Assembly (NCBI RefSeq): GCF_002973595.1
Contig: NZ_PVEO01000005.1
Coordinates: 186,001-250,000 of the forward strand
DNA length: 64,000 nucleotides
Origin: Jejuia pallidilutea
GTDB lineage: Bacteria > Bacteroidota > Bacteroidia > Flavobacteriales > Flavobacteriaceae
Direction of reading: 5' to 3'
Shown piece after piece: positions 25,487-35,671 of the stretch. Within the stretch, counting starts at the first letter, position 1, and each line of letters begins with the position of its first letter. The translations under genes were made by a program, and so were the position numbers. The notes under the pieces were generated by a model. That model saw only the letters and a program-made list of their open reading frames with translations. It searched no databases and was not told the origin of the DNA.

Positions 25487-26455
25487 TTAAGACAGTTGTT
25501 TGCCTACTTTTATTAATAAATCTCGCGTTAGTGCAATACCCCTATCTTCAGAAACCTTAGTGCCTTCAAACTCAATACCTACGAAACCTTTGTAATTTGC
25601 ATCCTTTACCATTTTCATCATCCTGTGGTAATCTATTGTAGTTTCGTTGCCTTTATCATCAAACGCATAAGATTTTGCGCTTACTGCTTTAGCAAACGGC
25701 AATAATTCTTCCATACCCTTATACCTATTGTAAGCTTCTAGACAGTTGCGCGCTTCATCTTTCGTAATACAAAAATTACCAAAATCTGGCAAAGTGCCAC
25801 AATTGTCTTGCTTTACCTTTGAGAATACTTTAAACATCCATTCACCATTTGAAGAAAAGCCCCCATGATTTTCAACTAAAATATTTATGTTAGCGCCTTT
25901 AGCATACTCCGACAACTGTTCTAAAGAGTCTACCGCTGCTTTGGCAGCATCTGTTTTATCAACACCTCCCGCTAAATTAACACGAATAGCATGACAGCCT
26001 AAAAAGTGAGCCGCATCTACCCATTTATGATGATTTTTAATGGCCTGCAATCTTGTTTTTGTATCTGCATGGGCCAATGCCCCTTCGCCATCAACCATAA
26101 TTAACACATTTTGCTGACCTTCAGCATTTGCACGAGTATTCATCTCTTTTAAATAAGCCTTATCTGTTGCCTTATCTTTAAAAAAAGCATTCACATATTC
26201 CAAACCTTCACATCCAAAACTCCTCGATTTTGCTGCAAAATCAAGAGCATCCATCTTCTTATCAAATAAAGCCCGATGTAATGACCATTGCGCTAAAGAA
26301 ATTTTAAAAAATAAATCGTTCTTTTTTAAAGATGCCTGGTTTTCTTCTTTTAAGATTATACGTTTTTCTTTTGAATTCTTACACGCATACAAACCAAGAG
26401 TGGATAATACGATACCCGATTGGGAGGCTTTTACAATAAAATCTCTTCGTTTCAT
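25487..26455 (-). CDS. Exported TIM-barrel isomerase-like protein (hydroxypyruvate isomerase family)
   Basis: 322 residues. The N-terminus MKRRDFIVKASQSG plus a hydrophobic stretch ending LYACKN suggests export, with a twin Arg and a possible lipobox Cys25. The body is an AP-endonuclease-2-like TIM barrel: SLAQWSLHRALF, ENHGGFSSNG near 195 and VGIEFEGTK near the end. It is the first gene of the minus-strand sugar operon, divergent from the GMC oxidoreductase. Probably periplasmic processing of a keto-sugar; the substrate is unknown. Confidence 0.82.
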   Translation of the reverse strand: MKRRDFIVKASQSGIVLSTLGLYACKNSKEKRIILKEENQASLKKNDLFFKISLAQWSLHRALFDKKMDALDFAAKSRSFGCEGLEYVNAFFKDKATDKAYLKEMNTRANAEGQQNVLIMVDGEGALAHADTKTRLQAIKNHHKWVDAAHFLGCHAIRVNLAGGVDKTDAAKAAVDSLEQLSEYAKGANINILVENHGGFSSNGEWMFKVFSKVKQDNCGTLPDFGNFCITKDEARNCLEAYNRYKGMEELLPFAKAVSAKSYAFDDKGNETTIDYHRMMKMVKDANYKGFVGIEFEGTKVSEDRGIALTRDLLIKVGKQLS

Positions 26456-26667
26456 ATAACTGGTATATTAATTATCATAAAGTTGCTTTAAAACATTTAA
26501 CTAAAATCCTTTTTGCTATTCTTTAATTGAAAATCATTTTAACAATAAAGCAACACAAAATAGTTAATTTTAAATTTATATTAATATTTTTATGAGCAAT
26601 ATTGCTTTTTTATTAAAAAATCACTCAAATATTACTAAATTATCATTTTAATTGTGTAGCAACGAAT

Positions 26668-28377
26668 ATGGACAATAAATTAAAATCGGAAACCTCTAAG
26701 TATGATGCCATAGTTATTGGCACAGGGATTTCCGGAGGATGGGCAGCTAAAGAACTTTGCGAAAACGGACTTAAAACATTGGTCCTAGAACGAGGTAGAC
26801 CAGTTAAGCATATAGATGATTACCCCACTATGAACTTAGACCCATGGGATATGGAATTTAGAGGCGATCCTACCACAGAACAAAAAGCTAGACAATATAA
26901 ACAAGCTAGAACAGGTTATGTTGTTAAACAAGATTCCAGACATTGGTTTGTAGATGATTTTGAACACCCTTATAATGAAAAAAAACGCTTTGACTGGATA
27001 CGCGGCTATCATGTTGGTGGGCGTTCTATTATGTGGGGCAGACAAAGCTACAGGCTTAGCGATTTAGATTTTGAAGCCAATAAAAAAGATGGCTATGGTG
27101 TAGATTGGCCTATTCGCTATAAAGATATTGCGCCTTGGTATAGCTATGTGGAAAAACACGTTGGTATTAGTGGTGAAGCATTAGGTTTACCTCAATTACC
27201 CGACAGTATTTTCGAGCCACCTATGGAATTAAATTGTGTTGAGGAACACCTTAAAGAACAACTTGCCAAAAACCAAGGACGCGTTTTAACTATTGGAAGA
27301 GTAGCACATATAACTGGAGATACGCCCCACGAAGGTCGTGGCAAATGCCAATATAGAAACAGATGCAGGCGCGGATGCCCATATGGCGGTTATTTTAGCA
27401 GCAACTCTAGTACAATACCCGCTGCTGAACGCACTGGAAATATGACGTTAAGACCGCATTCTATAGCTTACGAAATTGTTTACGATGCTAACCAAAAAAA
27501 AGCTACTGGTGTAAAAATAATTGATGCTGAAACTAAAGAAAAGTTAGAGTTTGAGGCAGATATTATTTTTTGTTGCGCTTCTGCAATGGCTTCTGCTGCT
27601 ATTTTAATGCAGTCAAAATCAGAAAGATTTCCCAATGGCTTAGGCAATGACTCTGGAGAGTTAGGGCACAACATTATGGATCACCATTTAGGTTCTGGCG
27701 CTTCAGGCACTATAGATGGCTACGAGGATAAATACTATAAAGGAAGACGACCCAATGGCATTTACATTCCTCGTTTTAGAAACTTGGGCGATAAAAAAAG
27801 CGAACAAAAGGACTTCTTAAGAGGTTACGGTTATCAAGGAGGCGCAGGCAGACACGGCATTTCAGAGCATGTTGCTGAACTTGGTTATGGTGCAGAATTT
27901 AAAGAAAAACTATTAGAGCCAGGACCTTGGCGCATGCACCTTGGCGGTTTTGGAGAGTGCCTACCTTACCATGATAATAAAATGACTTTAAACTACGAAA
28001 AGCTAGACGAATGGGGGTTGCCTACCATAACATTTGATGCTGAATGGAAAGAGAATGAATTTAATATGCGAAAAGACATTATAAACCAAGCTGTGGTTAT
28101 GCTTGAAAAAGCAGGGTTTAAAGATATTAAAACCTTTGATAGACCCGCCGCACCTGGCATTGGCATACACGAAATGGGAACTGCAAGAATGGGGCGAGAC
28201 CCTAAAACTTCGGTTTTAAATAAATACAATCAAATTCATAGTGTACCAAACGTTTATGTTACAGATGGCGCCTGCATGACATCAGCAGGATGCCAAAATC
28301 CATCTTTAACCTATATGGCATTAACTGCAAGAGCAGCAAACCATGCAGTAAAACAATTTAAAGCAGCACAATCATGA
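26668..28377 (+). CDS. GMC family FAD oxidoreductase, catalytic subunit of a glucoside 3-dehydrogenase-type complex
   Basis: 569 residues. The FAD-binding GTGISGGWAAKELCENG (17-33) opens the protein; a four-Cys segment CQYRNRCRRGCPYGG near residues 229-243 and the C-terminal DGACMTSAGCQNPSLT are typical of gluconate 2-dehydrogenase / glucoside 3-dehydrogenase large subunits. Its stop overlaps the start of the next gene (ATGA), which encodes the subunit 3-like partner. The complex would oxidise the C3 hydroxyl of glycosides. The usual cytochrome c subunit is not encoded nearby. Confidence 0.88.
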   Translation: MDNKLKSETSKYDAIVIGTGISGGWAAKELCENGLKTLVLERGRPVKHIDDYPTMNLDPWDMEFRGDPTTEQKARQYKQARTGYVVKQDSRHWFVDDFEHPYNEKKRFDWIRGYHVGGRSIMWGRQSYRLSDLDFEANKKDGYGVDWPIRYKDIAPWYSYVEKHVGISGEALGLPQLPDSIFEPPMELNCVEEHLKEQLAKNQGRVLTIGRVAHITGDTPHEGRGKCQYRNRCRRGCPYGGYFSSNSSTIPAAERTGNMTLRPHSIAYEIVYDANQKKATGVKIIDAETKEKLEFEADIIFCCASAMASAAILMQSKSERFPNGLGNDSGELGHNIMDHHLGSGASGTIDGYEDKYYKGRRPNGIYIPRFRNLGDKKSEQKDFLRGYGYQGGAGRHGISEHVAELGYGAEFKEKLLEPGPWRMHLGGFGECLPYHDNKMTLNYEKLDEWGLPTITFDAEWKENEFNMRKDIINQAVVMLEKAGFKDIKTFDRPAAPGIGIHEMGTARMGRDPKTSVLNKYNQIHSVPNVYVTDGACMTSAGCQNPSLTYMALTARAANHAVKQFKAAQS

Positions 28378-28961
28378 AACGTAGAGAAGCATTAAAAAAT
28401 ATTGGCTTAACCCTAGGATACACTGCCATTGCCCCTAGTGCGTTAAGCATTCTACAAAGTTGTACAAGCGAAGTTAAAACGTGGACTCCCGTGTTCTTTT
28501 CTAAAAACGAAAGTATCGTAATTAAAGAACTTGTAAACTTAATATTGCCAAAAACTGAAACAAGCCCAGGAGCTTTAGACGTTAATGTTCCTGAATTTCT
28601 AGACCTTTATGCCTTTAAAGCCTACGATGATAAACGCCAAAAAACATATAAAGCAGAGATTGATAGTATTCTTAACGAACTACCTATTACCGAATTAGGT
28701 GCTGAAGCCTTAAAAACTGAAGATTACACAACATTATTAAATACTTATTTAAAACCTAGCAAAACTGAAGCAGCACAATATAGAAAAGACAAAAACCTTA
28801 CTTATAGAGCGTTACAAAATTTAAGAAACCAAGCTGTATGGGCATTTACAACAAGCGAAACTATTGGCAAAAATGTTTTAGCCTACGATCCTGTTCCCGC
28901 TATTCAAAAAGGATGTATCTCAGTTAACGAAGCTACAGGTGGAAAAGCTTGGTCTTTATAA
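28374..28961 (+). CDS. Gluconate 2-dehydrogenase subunit 3 family protein
   Basis: 195 residues. It starts MKRREALKNIGLTLG with a twin-Arg signal and a hydrophobic stretch ending LQSC, so it is probably exported through Tat, which can carry the folded FAD partner along. It overlaps the GMC gene by 4 bp, the normal arrangement of the small subunit with its catalytic partner. Confidence 0.87.
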   Translation: MKRREALKNIGLTLGYTAIAPSALSILQSCTSEVKTWTPVFFSKNESIVIKELVNLILPKTETSPGALDVNVPEFLDLYAFKAYDDKRQKTYKAEIDSILNELPITELGAEALKTEDYTTLLNTYLKPSKTEAAQYRKDKNLTYRALQNLRNQAVWAFTTSETIGKNVLAYDPVPAIQKGCISVNEATGGKAWSL

Positions 28962-28971
28962 AAATTATTCT

Positions 28972-29772
28972 ATGAAAAATTTAAACCAAATTTTAGCCAT
29001 CACAGTATTACTTTTCACTTTTTATTGCTGCAAAGAGAACAAAGAAAATAGCATAGAGCCTACTAAAAAAGAGACATGGATAAAACTGTTTAATGGAAAA
29101 AATTTAGAAGGTTGGACTCCAAAAATCAATGGACATAAGCTTGGTGATAATTACAAAAATACGTTTATAGTTGAAGATGATGTATTGAAAGTGAGCTATA
29201 AAAACTATGATTCTTTTAACAACGCTTTCGGACATCTTTTCTACAAAAAGCCCTACAGCAATTACAAGTTTAGAATGGATTATCGGTTTACAGGCGAACA
29301 GGTTTTAGGTGGAAAGCCCTGGGCTTTTAAAAACAGTGGTGTTATGATTCATTGTGAAGACCCTAAAAACATGGGGTTACAACAAAATTTCCCTGTATCA
29401 ATTGAAGTACAACTTTTGGGCGGCAATGATACCGACGCGCGTTCAACAGGAAATTTATGTACTCCAGGGACGCATGTGTTTTACAAGGATTCTTTGGTAA
29501 CAGAGCACATCATACAGTCATCATCAAAAACGTTTCATGGAGAGCAGTGGGTTAACTTAGAAATTGAAGTTAGAAACGATTCTATAATAAAACACTTTAT
29601 TAACGGGGAGAACGTTTTAAGCTATACAAAACCCCATATTGGCGGCGCTGTAAATTACAATCAAGATATATGGAAATTAAAGGAAAACCAACCTTTAAAA
29701 GGTGGCTATATTTCATTACAAAGCGAAAGTCATCCTATAGAATTTAAAAATATTGAACTCTTAGAGTTGTAA
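28972..29772 (+). CDS. DUF1080 (3-keto-disaccharide hydrolase domain) lipoprotein, second copy
   Basis: 266 residues from the ATG at 28972, 10 bp after the preceding stop; a frame starting at 28939 overlaps that gene and puts residues ahead of the signal peptide. The signal ends FTFYCC, giving a lipobox. The DUF1080 domain shows LFNGKNLEGWTP, KNSGVMIHC, an EVQLLGG strand and an HFINGENVL segment. It differs clearly from the copy at 21100, so the two may handle different keto-glycosides. Confidence 0.85.
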   Translation: MKNLNQILAITVLLFTFYCCKENKENSIEPTKKETWIKLFNGKNLEGWTPKINGHKLGDNYKNTFIVEDDVLKVSYKNYDSFNNAFGHLFYKKPYSNYKFRMDYRFTGEQVLGGKPWAFKNSGVMIHCEDPKNMGLQQNFPVSIEVQLLGGNDTDARSTGNLCTPGTHVFYKDSLVTEHIIQSSSKTFHGEQWVNLEIEVRNDSIIKHFINGENVLSYTKPHIGGAVNYNQDIWKLKENQPLKGGYISLQSESHPIEFKNIELLEL

Positions 29773-29785
29773 AAACTTTACATTA

Positions 29786-31024
29786 TTATTCTACGTAACC
29801 AGTTATTTTTTCGTGTATGGCTTTTGCTGCTAATTCACCCGAAACCATGGCAGCATTTAACGAACCATTAAGCAACGTATCGCCTGCTAAATAAATTGAA
29901 TTTGTTAATTGTGTTTCTGATGGGTACACACTATAAGCAACAGTATCTAAATTTGGCAATGCCTTTTTTATATTATATGTTTTTAGGTGCTTTATTATTG
30001 TAATGTTAAAATAGCTTTTCAATTCTTCCGCAATACGTTTTATAAGTTCAAACTCATTAAAACTATGCTGTTTTACAACACTTACCGATAGTAGTTTATT
30101 AGGCGTATTTTTAGTATGAGGAAATGAAATAGAGTTTACTAACACATCATCTGTAGCTGCAAGCAACCCTATCATATGTTTTTTAAATACCATAGAAGCA
30201 TCTACTTCAAAATATAACGTTTGTGTACTTTTCCATCCATTTACAGCATTAGCCATATTTGGTATGATGCCCGAGGCTTCTGTGGCAACGATGCAATAAT
30301 CGAATGTTACTTTTGATGCGTCTTTAAAAACAAGAGTATGCTCCTTAATGGTTTCAACTTCCTGTTGATACTTTACATCTGTTTGCTTTAGTTTAGAAAG
30401 TAGTTGATTAGGAATTTCCTGAATACCCTTTTTAGGAATTACTGCTTCACCTTCCCCAAACATTTTGAAAATAAACTCAAACATTCGTGAAGATGTTCTT
30501 AATTCCGTTTCAAGAAAAATTCCTGTAAAAAATGGTTTAAAAAAACTATTTATAATAGCCTCTGAAAAGCCAAAGCGTTGTAAATATTGTAGTGTAGTTA
30601 CTTCTTCATCTTTAAAAATAGCATCTATAGTTTTTTTCTTTAGTATTTGCCTAAGCTTAAATACTTTTAATTTATCTGAAAATAAACCTACTTTAGAAAA
30701 AATTGTTGGCCATAAAAGCGATATGTCTCTTAACGGATCGCCAATACATAACTGTTCTCCATTTTTGAAAATATACGATCCTGATACAAAAGATTTAATA
30801 TTTAGAGTTTTATAATCTAAATACTGTTTTGCCATAGGGTATGCACTGAGTAGCACTTGAAACCCCCTATCTAAAACATAGCCCTCTACCTCATCAGACT
30901 GTACTCGTCCACCTACACGTTTATCCGCTTCGTAAATTACAGGGCTATACCCGTATTTTTCTAGTTGTTGTGCCGCAATTAAGCCACTAACTCCTGCTCC
31001 TACAATTACAATTTTTTTGTCCAT
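29786..31024 (-). CDS. FAD-dependent amine oxidase/phytoene desaturase-like oxidoreductase
   Basis: 412 residues. The N-terminal dinucleotide motif VGAGVSGLIAAQQLEKYG (7-24) is followed by YEADKRVGGRVQSD (34-47), the pattern of flavin amine oxidases and protoporphyrinogen oxidase relatives. The C-terminus has YLAGDTLLNGSLNAAMVSGELAA, the second FAD contact. The substrate is unknown. It lies after a terminator and is not clearly part of an operon; it converges with the DUF1080 gene. Confidence 0.82.
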   Translation of the reverse strand: MDKKIVIVGAGVSGLIAAQQLEKYGYSPVIYEADKRVGGRVQSDEVEGYVLDRGFQVLLSAYPMAKQYLDYKTLNIKSFVSGSYIFKNGEQLCIGDPLRDISLLWPTIFSKVGLFSDKLKVFKLRQILKKKTIDAIFKDEEVTTLQYLQRFGFSEAIINSFFKPFFTGIFLETELRTSSRMFEFIFKMFGEGEAVIPKKGIQEIPNQLLSKLKQTDVKYQQEVETIKEHTLVFKDASKVTFDYCIVATEASGIIPNMANAVNGWKSTQTLYFEVDASMVFKKHMIGLLAATDDVLVNSISFPHTKNTPNKLLSVSVVKQHSFNEFELIKRIAEELKSYFNITIIKHLKTYNIKKALPNLDTVAYSVYPSETQLTNSIYLAGDTLLNGSLNAAMVSGELAAKAIHEKITGYVE

Positions 31025-31065
31025 TTTTTTTCGATTTCTACAACTAAAACTAGGTATTATAAACT

Positions 31066-31100
31066 AAAAAGTGCTTTATTGTTAAGATAAAGCACTTTTT
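31066..31100. terminator. Bidirectional-looking terminator downstream of azurin
   Basis: aaaaagtgcttta (31066-31078) and taaagcacttttt (31088-31100) form a 13-bp stem with a 9-nt loop. It lies 24 bp past the azurin stop codon (minus strand) and before the FAD oxidoreductase gene. Confidence 0.85.
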
Positions 31101-31123
31101 AGGTCTTATTTTTTTATTTATTG

Positions 31124-31639
31124 CTACTCTACAATAAATTTGCCTTTCATCAACGCATAATGCCCTGGGAAACTACAAATAAAATCGTAGGTTCCAGGAG
31201 CAGGAGCATCAAACTCTATTGATGTGGTTTGCCCGCCACCAATAACTTTGGTATGTGCTATAATATCATCTTCAGCATCTGCTGGAATGTAGCCGTTATC
31301 TCTAGCAGTAGCGGCTTTGTTACCAAAAGCAGACACATCTACACCTTGTTTTAATATCACCACATTATGCCCCATAACATTTACGTCCATTTTACCCGTA
31401 TGTCGTAATGTTAACTTTACTTTTTGGCCAGCCTTAACCTTAAGTTCTTTTTTGTCAAACTTCATTTGGTCGTTACCAGCGATTACTAAATTGGCAACAT
31501 TACTATCTACTTTAGTTTCTTCTTTTTTGGTGCCAAGTTTAATTTTTTCTTTTGTTTCTTCTTTCTTCTTATCACCTCCACAACTGAATAAAAGTGTTGC
31601 TGATAATACTGCCGTTAAAAGGTATTTCATCGTTTTCAT
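31124..31639 (-). CDS. azu: Azurin-family blue copper lipoprotein
   Basis: 171 residues. The signal peptide ends LLFSC (lipobox Cys20) and is followed by a Lys/Glu-rich linker (residues 22-46). The cupredoxin domain has the type 1 copper ligands: His in MGHNVVIL and C-x4-H-x4-M in CSFPGHYALM near the C-terminus. It is expected to carry electrons in the periplasm, probably to or from respiratory enzymes. Monocistronic. Confidence 0.92.
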   Translation of the reverse strand: MKTMKYLLTAVLSATLLFSCGGDKKKEETKEKIKLGTKKEETKVDSNVANLVIAGNDQMKFDKKELKVKAGQKVKLTLRHTGKMDVNVMGHNVVILKQGVDVSAFGNKAATARDNGYIPADAEDDIIAHTKVIGGGQTTSIEFDAPAPGTYDFICSFPGHYALMKGKFIVE

Positions 31640-31662
31640 TACAAATATTTTTTTGTTCTTTA

Positions 31663-31670
31663 CAAAGATA
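31663..31670 (-). promoter_or_regulatory. Perfect -7 box upstream of azurin
   Basis: The minus strand reads TATCTTTG, an exact TAnnTTTG, 24 bp before the azurin ATG. No TTTG at -33 is evident. Confidence 0.4.
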
Positions 31671-31730
31671 AATATTACGCTTTGAATTGTTTTTATGTTT
31701 TTACACCTTATGAAAAAATTAACTAAATAT

Positions 31731-33323
31731 TTACAATATATAGTCTGTACTAATAAAATTAGATGTTTTTTTGTCTAACAACTCTTCTAAAATAGCATTA
31801 TTATAGTCGTTGTCTTTTGATGCCACAAAGGTTCTAATGGAAAACGAACGCAATGCATCTGTAACACTTAATGTACCAACAGCTGAATCTTTTCGCCCTG
31901 TAAATGGATACACATCTGGACCACGTTGGCAAGAGCTATTTAAGTTTACACGACACACTAAATTCACCAATGTATCAATTAGCGGCGACAATGTTGTAAC
32001 GTTTTTACCAAACAAACTTACTTGCTGTCCATAATCAGAGGCTGCCATGTCGTCTAACGGCTCGTCTATATCTGAAAATGGTACAACTGGAATTACTGGT
32101 CCAAACTGTTCTTCTTTAAACACACGCATATCTTTACTAACAGGAAACAATACAGCTGGAAATATAAAGTTATCGGTGGTTTCGCCTCCCTTTTTATTCA
32201 AAATTTTCGCCCCTTTTTCTGTAGCATCATCAATTAAGCCCTGAATATATTCTGGTTTATCAGACTCTGGAAGCGGAGTTAGTTTTGCGCCATCATCCCA
32301 TGGATTTCCAAATTTAAGATGGTCTACTTTGTAAGCAAATCGTCTGTTAAATTCTTCAACAATAGATTCATGCACATACAGCACTTTTAGTGCCGTACAA
32401 CGTTGACCATTAAAGGATAAGGTTCCTGCAATACACTCTTCAACCGCCAAATCTAAATCGGCATCGGGTAATACAATAGCAGGGTTTTTAGCCTCTAAAC
32501 CTAGTACCATACGCAGGCGATTCCCTTTAGGGTGTTGCCCTTGCAATGCATTTGCAGATGTGCTGTTACCAATTAATGCCAATACATCTACTTTTCCAGA
32601 TTTCATTATTGGGGTTGCCAATACGCGTCCTCGACCATAAACAATATTCACCACACCTTTTGGAAAACTATTTTGAAATGCCTCCAATAATGGTGAAATT
32701 AACAAAACTCCTATTTTTGCGGGTTTAAAAATGGTAGTATTTCCCATAATTAACGCAGGAATAAGCAAGCAAAATGTTTCGTTCAAAGGATAGTTATAAG
32801 GCCCTAAGCATAGTACAACACCAAGTGGTCCTCTGCGTATGTGCGCATGTACTCCAGAGTGTTTTTCAAATCTTGCAGAATCTCTATCGATATCCTTGTA
32901 AGCCTCAATAGTATCGTAAATGTACTCTATGGTTCTATCAAACTCTTTTTCAGAATCTGGAAGATTTTTACCAATTTCCCACATTAACAACTTTACAACT
33001 TCATCGCGCTTGGTTTTCATTTGCCCTACAAACTTCTCCATACAGGCAATTCTATCGGCTACTTTCATTGTTGGCCAGAGCCCTTGACCATTATTATAGG
33101 CACTCACAGCAGAATCTAAAGCTTCTAACGCTTCCGTTTCACCTAATTGTGGTATTGTACCTAACAATGTAGGTTTATAGGTTTTAGTTGAAGAAATAGT
33201 AGAATAAATTTCTGCTGTATCTCCATTCCATTGTTTTAATTCACCGCCTACCAAATATGTGTTTTGGTGCGTTAAGGTTTCTATTTGAAATTCTTTTGGA
33301 ATATCTAGTTTTGTTTTACTCAT
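31731..33323 (-). CDS. gapN: NADP-dependent non-phosphorylating glyceraldehyde-3-phosphate dehydrogenase
   Basis: 530 residues from the ATG at 33323 (MSKTKLD); the frame runs 11 codons further but those residues look non-native. An aldehyde dehydrogenase with the catalytic cysteine in [10 protein letters not shown] and the glutamate in [20 protein letters not shown] matches the GapN group. It oxidises glyceraldehyde 3-phosphate directly to 3-phosphoglycerate, yielding NADPH without ATP. Monocistronic, between azurin and the ilv operon. Confidence 0.85.
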   Translation of the reverse strand: MSKTKLDIPKEFQIETLTHQNTYLVGGELKQWNGDTAEIYSTISSTKTYKPTLLGTIPQLGETEALEALDSAVSAYNNGQGLWPTMKVADRIACMEKFVGQMKTKRDEVVKLLMWEIGKNLPDSEKEFDRTIEYIYDTIEAYKDIDRDSARFEKHSGVHAHIRRGPLGVVLCLGPYNYPLNETFCLLIPALIMGNTTIFKPAKIGVLLISPLLEAFQNSFPKGVVNIVYGRGRVLATPIMKSGKVDVLALIGNSTSANALQGQHPKGNRLRMVLGLEAKNPAIVLPDADLDLAVEECIAGTLSFNGQRCTALKVLYVHESIVEEFNRRFAYKVDHLKFGNPWDDGAKLTPLPESDKPEYIQGLIDDATEKGAKILNKKGGETTDNFIFPAVLFPVSKDMRVFKEEQFGPVIPVVPFSDIDEPLDDMAASDYGQQVSLFGKNVTTLSPLIDTLVNLVCRVNLNSSCQRGPDVYPFTGRKDSAVGTLSVTDALRSFSIRTFVASKDNDYNNAILEELLDKKTSNFISTDYIL

Positions 33324-33483
33324 TGTTTTGTTTTTTAACCGTGCTAAGATACCCAATATTTAGGATAACTTGTTTTTATGAAAGTAGCTAAAACGGTTTC
33401 ATTCTTAAAATTTAACAGTGATTTTTCATTAAAAAAACACTAAATCGTTTGCGTAAAATTATTTTAATAAACCTACAAATATA

Positions 33484-33517
33484 AACTGCCGATATGTTTA
33501 AAAACATACCGGCAGTT
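33484..33517 (-). terminator. Terminator after ilvC
   Basis: aactgccgatatgttt (33484-33499) and aaacataccggcagtt (33502-33517) pair over about 16 bp with one mismatch. On the minus strand it follows ilvC and is trailed by TTATATTTG. Confidence 0.75.
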
Positions 33518-33575
33518 ACTTGAATATCACTAATATTTAGAAACTATAATATTTCCTTTTTTATTATTACCAAGG

Positions 33576-35051
33576 TTAAACTATAGGTTTCATAGCTGTC
33601 ATAGACGCTCTTAAAAAAGCGCCTATTTTCTCAACAGGATGATTTCTTAATGCAGCATTTACTTCAATTAACTTTGCATTATCTACGCCTTCACCATTAT
33701 TGGTTGCAAAAGGCTTTCCTATTACATCTGTATCAACAGTTTTCATAAAATCTGCTAATAAAGGCTTACATGCGTGGTCGAATAAATAACACCCGTATTC
33801 TGCAGTATCAGAAATTACACGGTTCATTTCGTATAACTTCTTTCTTGCTATAGTATTTGCAATAAGTGGTGTTTCGTGTAACGATTCGTAGTAAGCAGAC
33901 TCATCTATAATTCCAGATTCCGTCATTGCTTCAAAAGCTAACTCTACACCAGCACGAACAAGAGCCACCATTAACACACCATTATCGTAATACTCCTGCT
34001 CGCTAATTTCCATATCACCAGCAGGTGTTTTTTCAAATGCAGTTTCGGCAGTTTCTGCTCTCCACCCTAATAGTTTAGCATCATCATTTGCCCAATCTGC
34101 CATCATGCCGCTAGAAAAGTTTCCTTCCATAATATCGTCCATATGTTTCTGGAACAACGGACGCATAATATCTTTTAATTCTTCAGATAATTCAAAAGCC
34201 TTAATTTTTGCAGGATTAGACAACCTATCCATCATATTGGTAATACCTCCGTATTTTAAACCTTCAGTAATAGTTTCCCAACCGTATTGAATTAATTTTG
34301 AAGCATATGCTGGATCTATACCTTGCTCTACCATTTTATCGAAACATAAAATAGATCCTGTTTGTAACAAACCACAAAGAATGGTTTGCTCACCCATTAA
34401 GTCTGATTTTACCTCTGCCACAAAAGACGATTCTAAGACACCTGCCTTATCGCCACCTGTAGCAACGGCATAAGCTTTAGCTTGCGCCAACCCTTTACCT
34501 TCTGGATCGTTCTCTGGATGTACCGCAATAAGTGTTGGCACACCAAACCCACGTTTGTACTCTTCTCGTACTTCAGATCCAGGAGATTTTGGTGCACACA
34601 TAATTACTGTAATGTCTTTACGCACTTGCATACCTTCTTCTACAATATTAAATCCGTGAGAATAAGATAATGTAGCCCCTTTTTTCATTAAAGGCATCAC
34701 CGCATTAACAACGTTGGTATGCTGTTTGTCTGGAGTAAGGTTTAACACTAAATCGGCTGTTGGAATTAACTCTTCGTAAGTGCCTACATTAAAACCGTTT
34801 TCGGTTGCGTTTACGTACGATGCACGTTTCTCCTTAATAGCAGCTTCACGTAATGTATAAGAAATATCTAAACCAGAATCTCTCATATTTAAACCTTGGT
34901 TTAAGCCTTGAGCACCGCAACCTACAATCACTATTTTTTTGCCTTTTAATGCGTTAACGCCATCAGCAAATTCTGAGGCATCCATAAATCTACATTTAGA
35001 CAATTGGTTTAATTTCCCAGCTAATGTAAGTGTGTTAAAATAATTTTCCAT
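33576..35051 (-). CDS. ilvC: Ketol-acid reductoisomerase, class II
   Basis: 491 residues, the long form with two knotted domains, as in E. coli IlvC. The Rossmann motif [18 protein letters not shown] (43-60) binds [15 protein letters not shown] and the later [11 protein letters not shown] segments hold the acidic metal ligands. It converts acetolactate or acetohydroxybutyrate to the dihydroxy acids. Last gene of ilvD-ilvB-ilvN-ilvC. Confidence 0.95.
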   Translation of the reverse strand: MENYFNTLTLAGKLNQLSKCRFMDASEFADGVNALKGKKIVIVGCGAQGLNQGLNMRDSGLDISYTLREAAIKEKRASYVNATENGFNVGTYEELIPTADLVLNLTPDKQHTNVVNAVMPLMKKGATLSYSHGFNIVEEGMQVRKDITVIMCAPKSPGSEVREEYKRGFGVPTLIAVHPENDPEGKGLAQAKAYAVATGGDKAGVLESSFVAEVKSDLMGEQTILCGLLQTGSILCFDKMVEQGIDPAYASKLIQYGWETITEGLKYGGITNMMDRLSNPAKIKAFELSEELKDIMRPLFQKHMDDIMEGNFSSGMMADWANDDAKLLGWRAETAETAFEKTPAGDMEISEQEYYDNGVLMVALVRAGVELAFEAMTESGIIDESAYYESLHETPLIANTIARKKLYEMNRVISDTAEYGCYLFDHACKPLLADFMKTVDTDVIGKPFATNNGEGVDNAKLIEVNAALRNHPVEKIGAFLRASMTAMKPIV

Positions 35052-35119
35052 TGTTTGTTTATTGATTTAATACTTTGTTGCACCTTTAAACGTATGGTGC
35101 TTTATTTAATTTAAGTTTA

Positions 35120-35653
35120 TTATTGATTTTTAAATTCTTCTAGTAATTCTGATACTTTCATCTCGTCTTTAGTAACAGCAATGCGGCCAGAACGCACAAA
35201 TTGCATAATACCATACACTTCAAGTTTTTCCCTTAATTCTTCAATTTCAAAACGTCTTCCAGATTTTTCTAGTACAAAAAACTCCCTGTTTACGGTAACA
35301 ATCCTAGAATCGCTATCTTTTATAATATTTTGAATTTGAGGTTCTTCAAAAAGCAAATCTGATTTTATTTTAAACATACAAGATTCGGTAAAAATAGTTT
35401 CATCGTTAGTATGATAATAGGCGCGAATAGCCTCTACTTGCTTTTCTATTTGGCCAACAACTTTTATGGCCTGTTCTTCTGTAATTTTTACAACGATTAC
35501 AAAACGGTTAACGTCCTTTATTTCAGATTGCGATGTAGTTAAACTTTCTATGTTAATATGCCTACGCTGAAAAATAGCAGAAATACGATTAAGTAAACCG
35601 ATATTATTCTCGGTATAAACCGATATGGTGAATGTCTTTACTTCTTGACTCAT
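35120..35653 (-). CDS. ilvN: Acetolactate synthase small (regulatory) subunit
   Basis: 177 residues. An N-terminal ACT domain begins FTISVYTENNIGLLNRISAIF, with NIESLT near residue 34, followed by the C-terminal regulatory domain. It activates IlvB and confers valine feedback. It follows ilvB by 18 bp. Confidence 0.93.
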   Translation of the reverse strand: MSQEVKTFTISVYTENNIGLLNRISAIFQRRHINIESLTTSQSEIKDVNRFVIVVKITEEQAIKVVGQIEKQVEAIRAYYHTNDETIFTESCMFKIKSDLLFEEPQIQNIIKDSDSRIVTVNREFFVLEKSGRRFEIEELREKLEVYGIMQFVRSGRIAVTKDEMKVSELLEEFKNQ

Positions 35654-35671
35654 TGTTAATTTTATTAAATA

